Shown in pieces: positions 6,495-15,860 of a stretch of 17,727 nt of DNA. Each line of letters starts with the position of its first letter. Positions within the stretch are counted from its first letter, which is position 1. The stretch is from Chelonobacter sp006228105 (GTDB taxonomy: Bacteria; Pseudomonadota; Gammaproteobacteria; Enterobacterales; Pasteurellaceae), in NCBI RefSeq assembly GCF_006228105.1, contig NZ_VDHH01000110.1; one strand, 5' to 3'. The translations under genes and the position numbers were made by a program. The notes beneath the pieces are model-generated. The model was given only the letters and a program-made list of their open reading frames with translations, was not told the DNA's origin and did not search any database.

Positions 6495-6968
6495 ATGCCA
6501 CTATTGATTTTATTTGCTATTTTCGGGCTTTACGTGTATTTAGAATTATCCCTACTCATCACCATCGGCAGTGCTATCGGTGTTTTTCCGTTAATCCTGT
6601 TGCTTATCCTTTCCAGCGTTATCGGGCTTTGGATCATCCGTCTGCGCGGTTGGTACACCATGCTGCGCCTGCAACAGCAGCTGCGACAAGGGGAAGTGCC
6701 GTCGCAAAGTTTAGTGCAAACCGCACTTTGGCTGCTTGCCGGGGTGCTATTTTTGATTCCTGGCTTTCTAAGCGATATTCTCGCTATATTGTTACTGATG
6801 CCGTTTAGCGCCCACCTGCTCGAAAAATATGTGTCGCATAAAGTGCGGTCATTTGCTGTTTTCAATGGCAGGTTTGCCCAAACTAACGATCGCTATCGTG
6901 CTGATAACGGCACCGTTTATGAAGCGGAATACGACAAAAAAGTCGATGAAGATAAACGCTTACATTAA
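6495..6968 (+). CDS. fxsA: FxsA family inner-membrane protein
   Basis: FxsA is a cytoplasmic-membrane protein; in E. coli overproduction relieves exclusion of phage T7 by the F plasmid, and its normal role is unclear. The 157-residue protein has hydrophobic segments at ~1-20, ~25-48 and ~76-102. The family hallmark GVLFLIPGFLSDILAILLLMP is followed by a hydrophilic, charged tail (residues ~110-157). As in E. coli, the gene lies directly upstream of groES-groEL on the same strand. Two uptake signals of opposite orientation (6720-6728 and 6841-6849) are inside the coding region. Confidence 0.93.
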   Translation: MPLLILFAIFGLYVYLELSLLITIGSAIGVFPLILLLILSSVIGLWIIRLRGWYTMLRLQQQLRQGEVPSQSLVQTALWLLAGVLFLIPGFLSDILAILLLMPFSAHLLEKYVSHKVRSFAVFNGRFAQTNDRYRADNGTVYEAEYDKKVDEDKRLH

Positions 6969-6982
6969 AAATTTTATTTTTG

Positions 6983-7011
6983 CCCTTGAAAGCCGATAGC
7001 CTTGCCCATAT
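6983..7011 (+). promoter_or_regulatory. Sigma-32 heat-shock promoter for groESL
   Basis: CCCTTGAA (6983-6990) and GCCCATAT (7004-7011) are separated by 13 bp. They fit the heat-shock consensus CTTGAA-N(11-16)-CCCCATnT with one mismatch in the -10. Transcription would start about 105 bp before the groES ATG. An uptake signal (7034-7042) falls in the resulting leader. Confidence 0.8.
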
Positions 7012-7125
7012 TAAGTTTTCACCAATTATTAAAACCGCACTTTGCACGGTGATGGTTACGCAAGTATCCGAACACTGCGCAAACGCATTCAATTAATTAA
7101 TCTAACTACATCAGGAGAAAGTGAG

Positions 7126-7416
7126 ATGAATATTCGTCCATTACACGATCGTGTGATTATCAAACGTGAAGAAGTTGAAACCCGTTCAGCCGGCGGCATT
7201 GTGTTGACCGGTTCCGCTGCCACCAAATCGACCCGTGCTAAAGTATTGGCGGTCGGCAAAGGTCGTATTTTGGAAAACGGCAGCGTGCAGCCACTGGATG
7301 TGAAAGTCGGCGACAGCGTTATTTTTAATGAAGGCTACGGCGTGAAAAGCGAAAAAATCGACGGCGAAGAAGTGTTAATCATCTCTGAAAACGATATTTT
7401 GGCAATCGTTGAATAA
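7126..7416 (+). CDS. groES: Co-chaperonin GroES
   Basis: A 96-residue subunit of the heptameric lid that caps GroEL during ATP-driven folding. MNIRPLHDRV at the start, the mobile loop with the GroEL-contacting Ile25-Val-Leu27, and the GDxVxFNEGYG segment are all present. The ATG at 7126 was chosen because AGGAG sits upstream and the family begins MNIRPL; the longer open frame from 7042 is leader sequence. It lies 47 bp before groEL in a classic heat-shock operon. Confidence 0.98.
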   Translation: MNIRPLHDRVIIKREEVETRSAGGIVLTGSAATKSTRAKVLAVGKGRILENGSVQPLDVKVGDSVIFNEGYGVKSEKIDGEEVLIISENDILAIVE

Positions 7417-7463
7417 TCACTCTTATTTTACTATAACTCATTGTAATAGAAGGAATATAAAAA

Positions 7464-9104
<1,641 letters not shown>

Positions 9105-9127
9105 CCGCACTTCCCTCGTGAAATAGA

Positions 9128-9165
9128 CCCCGATAACACATTGAGTTATCGGGGTTTTATTTTTT
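9128..9165 (+). terminator. Rho-independent terminator of groESL
   Basis: A perfect 10-bp stem CCCCGATAAC / GTTATCGGGG with a 7-nt loop is followed by TTTTATTTTTT. It lies 23 bp after the groEL stop. On the opposite strand the A-tract becomes upstream of the stem and only a weak T-rich stretch follows, so it may partly serve the convergent transporter gene too. Confidence 0.92.
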
Positions 9166-9188
9166 GGCTATAAGCTTAATCGAAAACA

Positions 9189-11042
9189 CTAACCAAATAA
9201 AATCGGCACGACCAATACGGTGGCAATCATCACGATAATCGTGAAAGGTACCCCAATTTTCAGGAAGTCAGAGAATTTGTAACCGCCCGGCCCTAATACC
9301 ATGGTATTGACCGGAGAAGAGACCGGTGTCATAAATGCTGCCGATGCTGCCACTGCAATCGTAATCACAAACGGTAGCGCTGATGTCTGAAGCTCATTTG
9401 CTAATGCCACGCCAATCGGGGTCATCAAAATCGCTGTAGCCGTGTTGGAGATAAACAACCCAATTAGCGCACACAAAATAAATAAACTGGCTAATACCCC
9501 ATGAATGCCCCATTCGCCAACCAGCTCAATCAAACCGCTGACGGCAAGGCTAATCCCACCGGTTTTATCCAGCGCTATTGCAAACGGCATCATACCGACA
9601 ATCAAAATCAGGCTCGGCCAATGAATCGAATTATAGGCGCTGCGTGCATCAATACAGCGGAATTTTGCCAACATCATGCAAGCGATCAGTGCCGCAATCA
9701 CATTCGGCACCACGCCGGATACCATCAACGCCACCATTGTCACCACCGACAAAATAGCATGCGGCGCTTGCGTAATGGCCGGAGCAACTTGATCAATCTC
9801 ACTTGGATAATTCAGCATAAAGAAGTCTTTATTACTGCTACGCAATTCACGAATCTGTTTCCAGTCACCGATGACCAAATACTGATCCCCTGTGGTAATT
9901 ACGACATCGGCTAATTCTTCGGTAATCCGCTTGGTGCCACGTTTAACGCCGGCAATAATTAAACCGTATTTGTGCTGAAATTTAATTTCACGCACCGTTT
10001 TACCCAAATTAGCACTTTCCGGAATCGGTGAAATCTCCGCCATGCCGACCGACTTCGCTTTTTCACTATAGTAGTTGCCACGCACTTCAATCGGTTTCAA
10101 TCCGTATTCTTCACAAAACTGCGCCCAATCCAAGTCGTTGTTGGCAATATCCAGTAATAAAATATCTTTCTCGCGCACATCGGTCAATGCAGACGCAGTG
10201 ACGACAATGTGACGAATTCGGCGCCAGCGCTCGACTGCAACCACTAAAATACGGTATTGAGAATGTAGGTGCAGTTCATCGAGTGTTTTGCCGATCAAAC
10301 GCGAACCGGGCATTACCAGTGCCTGCTTGGAACGATCTTGAATTTGATAACTTTCGATCAAATCATTCATCGAAGTGCGGTTATAGTTGTTTTCCTCATG
10401 GCCTTGGTTATCACTATCCAAAAATCGGCGGGCAAACAGCATATAGCCAATTCCTAATACTAACACCATCAAACCAATCGGAGTGAAGGTGAAAAAACCA
10501 AGCTGCGGCTCTCCTGCCCGAACCAATTCAGCATTCGCAATCAGGTTAGGCGGTGTTGCGATCAACGTTGTCATCCCACTGGTTAAGCCAGCCACACTCA
10601 GTGGCATCATCAAGCGTTTCGGTGAAATATTCATCTGAGTGCAAATCGCCAAGACCACCGGAATAAAAATCGCCACGATGCCGGTAGAACTCATAAATGC
10701 GCCCAATCCCGCCACCGCCACCATCAGCAACACCAGTATTTTGACTTCATTATTATCAGCCGCTTTAATCAGCCATTCACTCACTTGATAGGCAACCCCA
10801 GTTCGCAACAACCCCTCACCGACCACGAACAGTAGCGCAATCAAAATAATATTTGGATCGCTAAATCCAGCCAAAATTTCCGGCACACTCAAAATTCCGC
10901 TCAAACTGAATGCCACCATCACCAACAACGCCACCACATCCATTCTGATTTTATTGGAGATAAACAACCAAACCGCAATCACTAAAAAAGCGAGGACTAA
11001 AAATAATGGCGGACTGATTGAAAGGTATTGTTGCAAAAGCAT
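9189..11042 (-). CDS. yfbS: YfbS-like SLC13-type transporter with two RCK_C (TrkA-C) domains
   Basis: A large inner-membrane anion/metabolite transporter of the divalent-anion:Na+ symporter superfamily; substrate unknown. With the start at 11042 it has 617 residues. An N-terminal membrane half (to ~210) contains the SSTG and ATPPN motifs (ATPPNLIAN near 162-170). Two RCK_C domains (about residues 232-300 and 334-393) form a cytoplasmic ligand-sensing module. A C-terminal membrane half has the matching ISNTATA and TPVSSPVN motifs. The layout matches E. coli YfbS. An in-frame GTG at 11111 was rejected because it has no ribosome site and falls in an extended -10 promoter; the chosen ATG has AGGGAG 12 nt upstream. 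One uptake signal lies inside. Confidence 0.9.
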   Translation of the reverse strand: MLLQQYLSISPPLFLVLAFLVIAVWLFISNKIRMDVVALLVMVAFSLSGILSVPEILAGFSDPNIILIALLFVVGEGLLRTGVAYQVSEWLIKAADNNEVKILVLLMVAVAGLGAFMSSTGIVAIFIPVVLAICTQMNISPKRLMMPLSVAGLTSGMTTLIATPPNLIANAELVRAGEPQLGFFTFTPIGLMVLVLGIGYMLFARRFLDSDNQGHEENNYNRTSMNDLIESYQIQDRSKQALVMPGSRLIGKTLDELHLHSQYRILVVAVERWRRIRHIVVTASALTDVREKDILLLDIANNDLDWAQFCEEYGLKPIEVRGNYYSEKAKSVGMAEISPIPESANLGKTVREIKFQHKYGLIIAGVKRGTKRITEELADVVITTGDQYLVIGDWKQIRELRSSNKDFFMLNYPSEIDQVAPAITQAPHAILSVVTMVALMVSGVVPNVIAALIACMMLAKFRCIDARSAYNSIHWPSLILIVGMMPFAIALDKTGGISLAVSGLIELVGEWGIHGVLASLFILCALIGLFISNTATAILMTPIGVALANELQTSALPFVITIAVAASAAFMTPVSSPVNTMVLGPGGYKFSDFLKIGVPFTIIVMIATVLVVPILFG

Positions 11043-11109
11043 GACTTGATTTAACTCCCTGTTCTGATGGCTACTTCCGATTGCGGACAAATTGGTACTC
11101 TGGTTGTCC

Positions 11110-11118
11110 ACTATAGCA
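11110..11118 (-). promoter_or_regulatory. Extended -10 promoter element for the yfbS-like gene
   Basis: The minus strand reads TGCTATAGT, matching the extended -10 form TGnTATAnT, about 70 bp upstream of the chosen ATG. There is no clear -35, which this promoter class does not need. It argues for transcription separate from the SOS-controlled gene upstream. Confidence 0.4.
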
Positions 11119-11160
11119 CAGAAGCAGAATCAATAGGTTTGAATCAATAAAAAATTGCCA

Positions 11161-11631
11161 TCAGGCGGCTCTATCGCCTTTAATACGCCCTCTGAATTGA
11201 TGAATTGTATTGGTGATCACACCTTGCAACCGCACTTGCTGTAGTGAGGGAACCCGTAAATTATCATGTTTGGAATCTAGCGAAAAAAAGATCAAATTAT
11301 TCTCTTCTGCTGAAAAAAATTCGTACAACTGTAAACTGCCGTTTTGTTCAATCACCACCAAATCACCGGGTATAATTTGAGCGGTTTCTTCGATAACCAA
11401 CATATCACCCTGCTCAATTCCCCAAGAGGTCAAATGCGGGTTATTCACTCGCATAAAAAATGTCTGTTTGGGTTTTTTGATACAGTAAAGGTTCAGATCC
11501 ATTTTGTATTTGACCGCACTTTGCTTGCCGAAATGAAATGTTGCCTGTCGTTGATCGTCATAGACCGGCATTGGTTGGTAAGAATAGGGATGTCTGGCTG
11601 AATTATCGATGCTATTCATATTGTTATACAT
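11161..11631 (-). CDS. UmuD-like S24 protein lacking the catalytic Ser-Lys pair
   Basis: A 156-residue homologue of UmuD/LexA C-terminal peptidases, from an ATG at 11631 with AAGGAG six nt upstream. From residue 21 to the middle of the fold it lines up without gaps to E. coli UmuD as I recall it. Shared landmarks are MDLN (44-47), GIEQGDMLVI (71-80), IPGDLVV (87-93), NG (97-98) and QGVI (136-139). At the catalytic serine (UmuD Ser60, motif GDSM) it has NPHL with His66. At the catalytic lysine (Lys97) it has Tyr103. The Cys24-Gly25 cleavage site is replaced by Ala30-Thr31. It is therefore predicted not to self-cleave. Two LexA boxes control it, and no umuC partner is in the window. It may be a regulatory or structural UmuD mimic. 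A decaying gene is less likely given its intact frame and promoter. Confidence 0.8.
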   Translation of the reverse strand: MYNNMNSIDNSARHPYSYQPMPVYDDQRQATFHFGKQSAVKYKMDLNLYCIKKPKQTFFMRVNNPHLTSWGIEQGDMLVIEETAQIIPGDLVVIEQNGSLQLYEFFSAEENNLIFFSLDSKHDNLRVPSLQQVRLQGVITNTIHQFRGRIKGDRAA

Positions 11632-11689
11632 AATTCGCTCCTTCTTTTGTGTCAATTTTTTAACTTTAACGAACGCCGGCACTATTTAA

Positions 11690-11705
11690 CTGGGTATTTA
11701 TACAG
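11690..11705. promoter_or_regulatory. LexA (SOS) box 2
   Basis: CTGGGTATTTATACAG has the CTG-N10-CAG form with one half slightly degraded. It lies just downstream of the -10 of the UmuD-like gene's promoter, about 25 bp centre-to-centre from the stronger box. Confidence 0.75.
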
Positions 11706-11708
11706 TGA

Positions 11709-11737
11709 TTTATACTGTATTTTTATACAGCATTCAA
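11709..11737 (-). promoter_or_regulatory. SOS promoter of the UmuD-like gene with embedded LexA box 1
   Basis: On the minus strand, -35 TTGAAT (11737-11732) and -10 TATAAA (11714-11709) are 17 bp apart. The LexA box CTGTATTTTTATACAG (11715-11730 on the plus strand) fills that spacer almost exactly. The extended form TACTGTATTTTTATACAG is close to the E. coli consensus. LexA bound here would block RNA polymerase directly, so expression should be DNA-damage inducible. The SOS consensus is that of gammaproteobacteria. Confidence 0.88.
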
Positions 11738-11989
11738 CTGTTTTTTATTTTTTATTGACAAAAATAATAATAGTAAACAGTAAAGCATTGAATAATCTGA
11801 TGGATTATTCGCAATTTTCTTATGCAATAATTAAAAAATTAGTACTAAAGCAGCCATAGCATTACAAAAAAGCTGATTTTCTTAAATTTTATGTTTTATT
11901 ATTGAAAATTTTACGTTAATCTTAGCTCGAGTCTCGCTTCAGAGATGATGTAAAAAGACCTTATCATTCACCATAAAAAGAAGAAAACT
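11738..11989. other. AT-rich gap between the SOS promoter and sstT, with an inverted repeat
   Basis: No gene is supported in this part of the 358-bp gap. It contains an imperfect inverted repeat at 11787-11815: arms GAATAATC (11790-11797) and GATTATTC (11803-11810) around TGATG, extended by ATTG / CAAT with one bulged G. No T-run follows, so it may be an operator. The sstT promoter should lie between it and 11990 but I could not pick one hexamer pair with confidence. Confidence 0.45.
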
Positions 11990-13249
11990 ATGAGTAACTC
12001 AAATCACTTTTTAATCAAACTGCTGTTTCAAGGCAGTTTAATCACCAAAATCTCGATTGGTCTGGTGCTGGGTATTATTGCCGGATTGATTGCACACCCC
12101 TTGACTCCTACATTAGGTTTTAACCTAGCGGAAAGCGTCAGTATTTTAGGCACGCTGTTTGTGCGTGGTTTACGCGCCATTGCACCTATCCTGGTGTTTA
12201 TCTTGGTGCTGTCGGCGATTGCCAACCGCAAAGCCAGCGATGCCGAACACAACAGTAAGGCAATGAAATCCGTTATCGTACTGTATATTGTTGGTACGTT
12301 CCTCGCGGCACTGACAGCAGTCGTCGCCAGTTTCTTGTTCCCAAGCCAATTGACACTGGTCACCTCTGGTGCTGAATTAAGCCCGCCACAAAATGTTAGT
12401 GAAGTTCTGCTGACGGTATTGATGAACGTGGTGGATAACCCGATTCAAGCGCTGTTTAATGCCAACTATATCGGTATTTTAGCATGGGCAATCGGCTTAG
12501 GTATCGCATTACGCCACGCTTCTGAAAGCACCAAGCGTATTATTCACGAATTGGCAGAAGCCGTGACCATGATCGTAAAAGTCGTGATCGCTTTCGCACC
12601 ATTCGGGGTATTCGGCTTAGTGGCTGCAGCAATGGCGGACAAAGGCTTAGAGGAACTTGGTGCTTATGCCCGCTTGTTGTATGTATTAGTCGGTTCAATG
12701 CTGTTTGTCGCATTTGTGGTCAATCCTATTTTAGTATTCTGGAAAACCCGCCAAAATCCGTATCCATTAATCTGGACTGCGGTGCGTGAAAGCGGCTTAA
12801 CCGCATTCTTCACCCGCAGTTCTGCTGCCAATATTCCGGTCAACATGAACTTGGCAAAACGTTTAGACCTGAATGAAGAGTTGTACTCTGTTTCCATTCC
12901 ATTGGGCGCAACCATTAACATGGCCGGTGCCGCAATTACCATCACAGTGTTAACCCTGGCGGCTGTGACTACACTCGGCATCGAAGTCCATTTCACCACG
13001 GCTCTGTTGTTAAGCGTGATTGCTAGTATCTGTGCTTGTGGTGCATCCGGAGTTGCCGGCGGATCATTGTTGCTGATTCCATTGGCTTGTAGCCTATTTG
13101 GTATTCCAAATGATATTGCAGTACAAGTGATCGGTGTTGGCTTTATTATCGGTGTGATTCAAGACTCAGTAGAAACCGCACTCAACTCCTCAACTGACGT
13201 GGTATTCACTGCCGCAGCGGATATTGCAGAAAAACGCAGCAACGGTTAA
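11990..13249 (+). CDS. sstT: Serine/threonine:Na+ symporter SstT
   Basis: An inner-membrane transporter of the dicarboxylate/amino acid:cation symporter (glutamate transporter) fold that imports serine and threonine with Na+. The 419 residues carry the hallmarks of the family: the serine-rich hairpin TRSSAANIP (275-283), the Na+-site motif NMAGAAI (310-316), and the second hairpin and final helix with QDSVETALNSSTD (391-403). Eight membrane helices are compatible with the hydrophobic pattern. The start ATG follows AAGAAG. A strong terminator follows. The gene holds no uptake signal. Confidence 0.96.
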   Translation: MSNSNHFLIKLLFQGSLITKISIGLVLGIIAGLIAHPLTPTLGFNLAESVSILGTLFVRGLRAIAPILVFILVLSAIANRKASDAEHNSKAMKSVIVLYIVGTFLAALTAVVASFLFPSQLTLVTSGAELSPPQNVSEVLLTVLMNVVDNPIQALFNANYIGILAWAIGLGIALRHASESTKRIIHELAEAVTMIVKVVIAFAPFGVFGLVAAAMADKGLEELGAYARLLYVLVGSMLFVAFVVNPILVFWKTRQNPYPLIWTAVRESGLTAFFTRSSAANIPVNMNLAKRLDLNEELYSVSIPLGATINMAGAAITITVLTLAAVTTLGIEVHFTTALLLSVIASICACGASGVAGGSLLLIPLACSLFGIPNDIAVQVIGVGFIIGVIQDSVETALNSSTDVVFTAAADIAEKRSNG

Positions 13250-13295
13250 TGAATTTAGCCAAATAGTCGTTAATTCAATAAATTTTATTCAAGAC

Positions 13296-13329
13296 AAGCG
13301 AATCGGTGTAAAACAGATTCGCTTTTTTT
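13296..13329 (+). terminator. Rho-independent terminator after sstT
   Basis: A 9-bp stem AAGCGAATC / GATTCGCTT with an 11-nt loop is followed by a T-run through 13329. It lies 46 bp after the sstT stop and separates it from the ModF-like gene. Confidence 0.9.
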
Positions 13330-13376
13330 CATCCATTGGTTTAATTTACATATTGATTTAATTTACCCAGGAATAA

Positions 13377-14849
13377 ATGAACACATTACGAGGTAGTATG
13401 CCAACCGCCATCCGATTACAACAAGCCCAACTCAAAATCAGCAATCAGCTGTTTGTCACTATTGATGATTTTCAAATTATGCCAAACGAATTTGCAGTGA
13501 TTGTCGGACATAACGGTAGTGGCAAAAGTACCTTAGCTAAATTTTTGGCACAGAAAAAGGCGCCTTACACTGGCGATTATCAAAATCCATTCCAACAGAT
13601 CAGCCTGCTCTCTTTTGAACAACAACAGCAGATTGTCGAGCAGATTTATCGTGATCTGAATAACGATTGTGTCGATCCCGATTATCATGGCAAAACCGCT
13701 GCCGAACTGATTTTAGAACAGCATAACCAACCGCACTTTTTAGCCGAATTGGCTGAGACGCTACAGATTACCCCATTGCTGAACCGCGCTTTTAAGCACC
13801 TTTCCACCGGTGAAGGGCGTAAAGTATTATTGGCTAAAGCACTGATCAGTCGCCCTCAATTGCTGATTTTAGATGAGCCGTTTGAAGGTTTGGATCAAGC
13901 ATCGCAAGCATTTTGGATTGACTTACTGACCGCACTTTGCCAACAAATGACGGTGATCCTGATCATTAATCGACTGGACGATATTCCATCACAGGCCAAT
14001 ACCATCGCCATGATGAACAATTGCCGCCTGATCTTGCAGGATAGCGCTGAAATTATCCGTCAAAGTGCGGTTTTTCAACAACTTTGTCACGCCGAAAACA
14101 GCGTTTATCAAGCCATTCCGCTGCCTGCTGAAACGCCACAAACCCTCGATAACGATCTGGATTTCGTCTTTGCTCTACACAATGTCAACGTTCGGTATGG
14201 CGATAAACTGATTTTGAACAGCTTAAACTGGCAGGTGAAAGCGGGAGAAAATTGGTGGATTAAAGGCCCAAACGGCTGTGGCAAGTCTACGCTGCTCTCG
14301 TTGATTAGCGGTGATCATCCGCAGGCATTCTGCAACCCAGTCAAGATCTTTGGTAAACAGCGTGGCAGTGGCGAAACCGTTTGGCAAATCAAACAAAAAA
14401 TCGGTTTTCTCAGCAACCAGTTCCATCTGGATTATCGGGTCAATTGCAGCGCACTTGAGGTGATTGTCTCCGGCTATTACGATTCTATTGGCGTTTATCA
14501 ACAAATTCCGGACAGTTTACGTTTAAACGCCCTGCAATGGCTCGAGCGTATTCATATGTTGTCCTTTGCCGACAAACCGTTTCGTACCCTGTCTTGGGGG
14601 CAACAGCGGTTGCTCTTGATTGCGCGTGCCATGGTCAAACACCCGCCGATCTTGATTTTGGACGAACCACTGATGGGGTTGGACGGGATTAACCGCCATC
14701 TAGTGCTGACTTTTATCGAACAATTGATCAGCAACAGTGCAACACAACTGCTGTTTGTTTCACACCACCTAGAAGATCAGCCTAAGTGCATCAACCGCAC
14801 TTTCGAATTTATTGCAAATGCCGACAGTTACGATTATTATCAAAGTTAA
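13377..14849 (+). CDS. modF: ModF-like protein with two ABC ATPase domains
   Basis: A 490-residue cytoplasmic protein with two fused ATP-binding-cassette domains and no membrane segments, like E. coli ModF (PhrA), whose exact role is unclear. Domain 1: Walker A GHNGSGKST (44-52), signature LSTGE (142-146), Walker B LLILDEP (162-168). Domain 2: Walker A GPNGCGKST (297-305), signature LSWGQQ (405-410), Walker B ILILDEP (425-431), H-loop VSHH (461-464). Domain 1 has INR (Asn198) where the H-loop His is expected, so the two sites are probably unequal. No modABC genes are nearby. The start at 13377 has AGGA 4 nt upstream; the ATG at 13398, with GAGG upstream, is an equally good alternative and aligns better with ModF. 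It is rich in uptake signals (four). Confidence 0.9.
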   Translation: MNTLRGSMPTAIRLQQAQLKISNQLFVTIDDFQIMPNEFAVIVGHNGSGKSTLAKFLAQKKAPYTGDYQNPFQQISLLSFEQQQQIVEQIYRDLNNDCVDPDYHGKTAAELILEQHNQPHFLAELAETLQITPLLNRAFKHLSTGEGRKVLLAKALISRPQLLILDEPFEGLDQASQAFWIDLLTALCQQMTVILIINRLDDIPSQANTIAMMNNCRLILQDSAEIIRQSAVFQQLCHAENSVYQAIPLPAETPQTLDNDLDFVFALHNVNVRYGDKLILNSLNWQVKAGENWWIKGPNGCGKSTLLSLISGDHPQAFCNPVKIFGKQRGSGETVWQIKQKIGFLSNQFHLDYRVNCSALEVIVSGYYDSIGVYQQIPDSLRLNALQWLERIHMLSFADKPFRTLSWGQQRLLLIARAMVKHPPILILDEPLMGLDGINRHLVLTFIEQLISNSATQLLFVSHHLEDQPKCINRTFEFIANADSYDYYQS

Positions 14850-14909
14850 ACGTTATTTACTGATACGTTTTATCCTGTTAATCGACTTAAAAAGAGAGGA
14901 ATTTCCGTT

Positions 14910-15833
14910 ATGGATTTTTTAGATGGTTTGCCGATTGCAACAGTGTTTTTTGTGCTGTTTGTCATTTTTACCCTGTTTTCCGCCCTGAAAACCGTGCCGC
15001 AAGGTTATCACTGGACGATAGAACGCTTTGGACGCTACACCCGCACGTTGACGCCAGGCCTGAATTTTATCGTGCCGTTTATCGATCGGGTCGGACGTAA
15101 AATCAACATGATGGAACAGGTGTTGGATATTCCGTCACAAGAGGTGATCTCGAAAGATAATGCCAATGTGTCGATTGATGCTGTCTGTTTCGTACAAGTC
15201 GTCGATGCCCGCAATGCTGCCTATGAAGTCAACCATCTGGAACAAGCAATTATCAACCTGACATTGACCAATATCCGTACTGTGTTGGGATCAATGGAGC
15301 TGGATGAAATGTTGTCACAGCGCGATTCAATCAACAGCCGCTTACTGTCAATCGTTGACGAAGCCACCAATCCGTGGGGAGTCAAAGTCACTCGGATTGA
15401 GATTCGTGACGTGCGTCCGCCAAAAGAGCTGATCGATTCGATGAACGCGCAAATGAAAGCGGAACGAAATAAACGTGCTGATGTTCTGGAAGCCGAAGGC
15501 GTGCGCCAAGCTGCAATTTTACGCGCCGAAGGCGACAAACAGTCACGCATTCTGAAAGCTGAAGGGGAACGACAAGAGGCCTTCCTCAAAGCCGAAGCGC
15601 GCGAGCGGGAAGCCGAAGCCGAAGCAAAAGCCACCCAAATGGTGTCCGATGCCATTGCCAGTGGTGATACTAAAGCCATCAACTACTTTATCGCACAAAA
15701 ATATACCGAAGCCTTGCAACAAATCGGGCAGGCACAAAACAGTAAAGTGGTGTTGATGCCGCTGGAAGCCGGAAGCTTAATCGGTTCGGTTGCCGGTATC
15801 AGTGAATTACTCAAGGGCGATAAAAAAGCCTGA
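14910..15833 (+). CDS. qmcA: SPFH/stomatin-family membrane protein QmcA
   Basis: A membrane-anchored band-7 protein that forms large oligomers linked to membrane protein quality control. The 307 residues start with an N-terminal membrane anchor (about 9-27), then the SPFH domain (~28-180, with PQGYHWTIERFGRY and the PGLNFIVPF motif near 49-57). A long Ala/Glu/Arg-rich coiled-coil follows (~180-245) and a C-terminal tail ends near GLLKG-like residues. GAGAGGA precedes the ATG. The nfeD gene follows after 27 bp on the same strand, the usual pairing. Confidence 0.95.
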   Translation: MDFLDGLPIATVFFVLFVIFTLFSALKTVPQGYHWTIERFGRYTRTLTPGLNFIVPFIDRVGRKINMMEQVLDIPSQEVISKDNANVSIDAVCFVQVVDARNAAYEVNHLEQAIINLTLTNIRTVLGSMELDEMLSQRDSINSRLLSIVDEATNPWGVKVTRIEIRDVRPPKELIDSMNAQMKAERNKRADVLEAEGVRQAAILRAEGDKQSRILKAEGERQEAFLKAEAREREAEAEAKATQMVSDAIASGDTKAINYFIAQKYTEALQQIGQAQNSKVVLMPLEAGSLIGSVAGISELLKGDKKA

Positions 15834-15860
15834 TAAACTTTTAACTTAGAGAGGGACAAC

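Noticed and set aside
11043..11111. GTG start adding 23 residues to the YfbS-like protein
   Set aside because: No ribosome site; it overlaps an extended -10 element, and the family starts close to the downstream ATG.
11647..11859. 70-codon plus-strand open frame opposite the UmuD-like promoter
   Set aside because: It runs through the two LexA boxes and AT-rich promoter DNA, has no ribosome site, and its composition is not protein-like.
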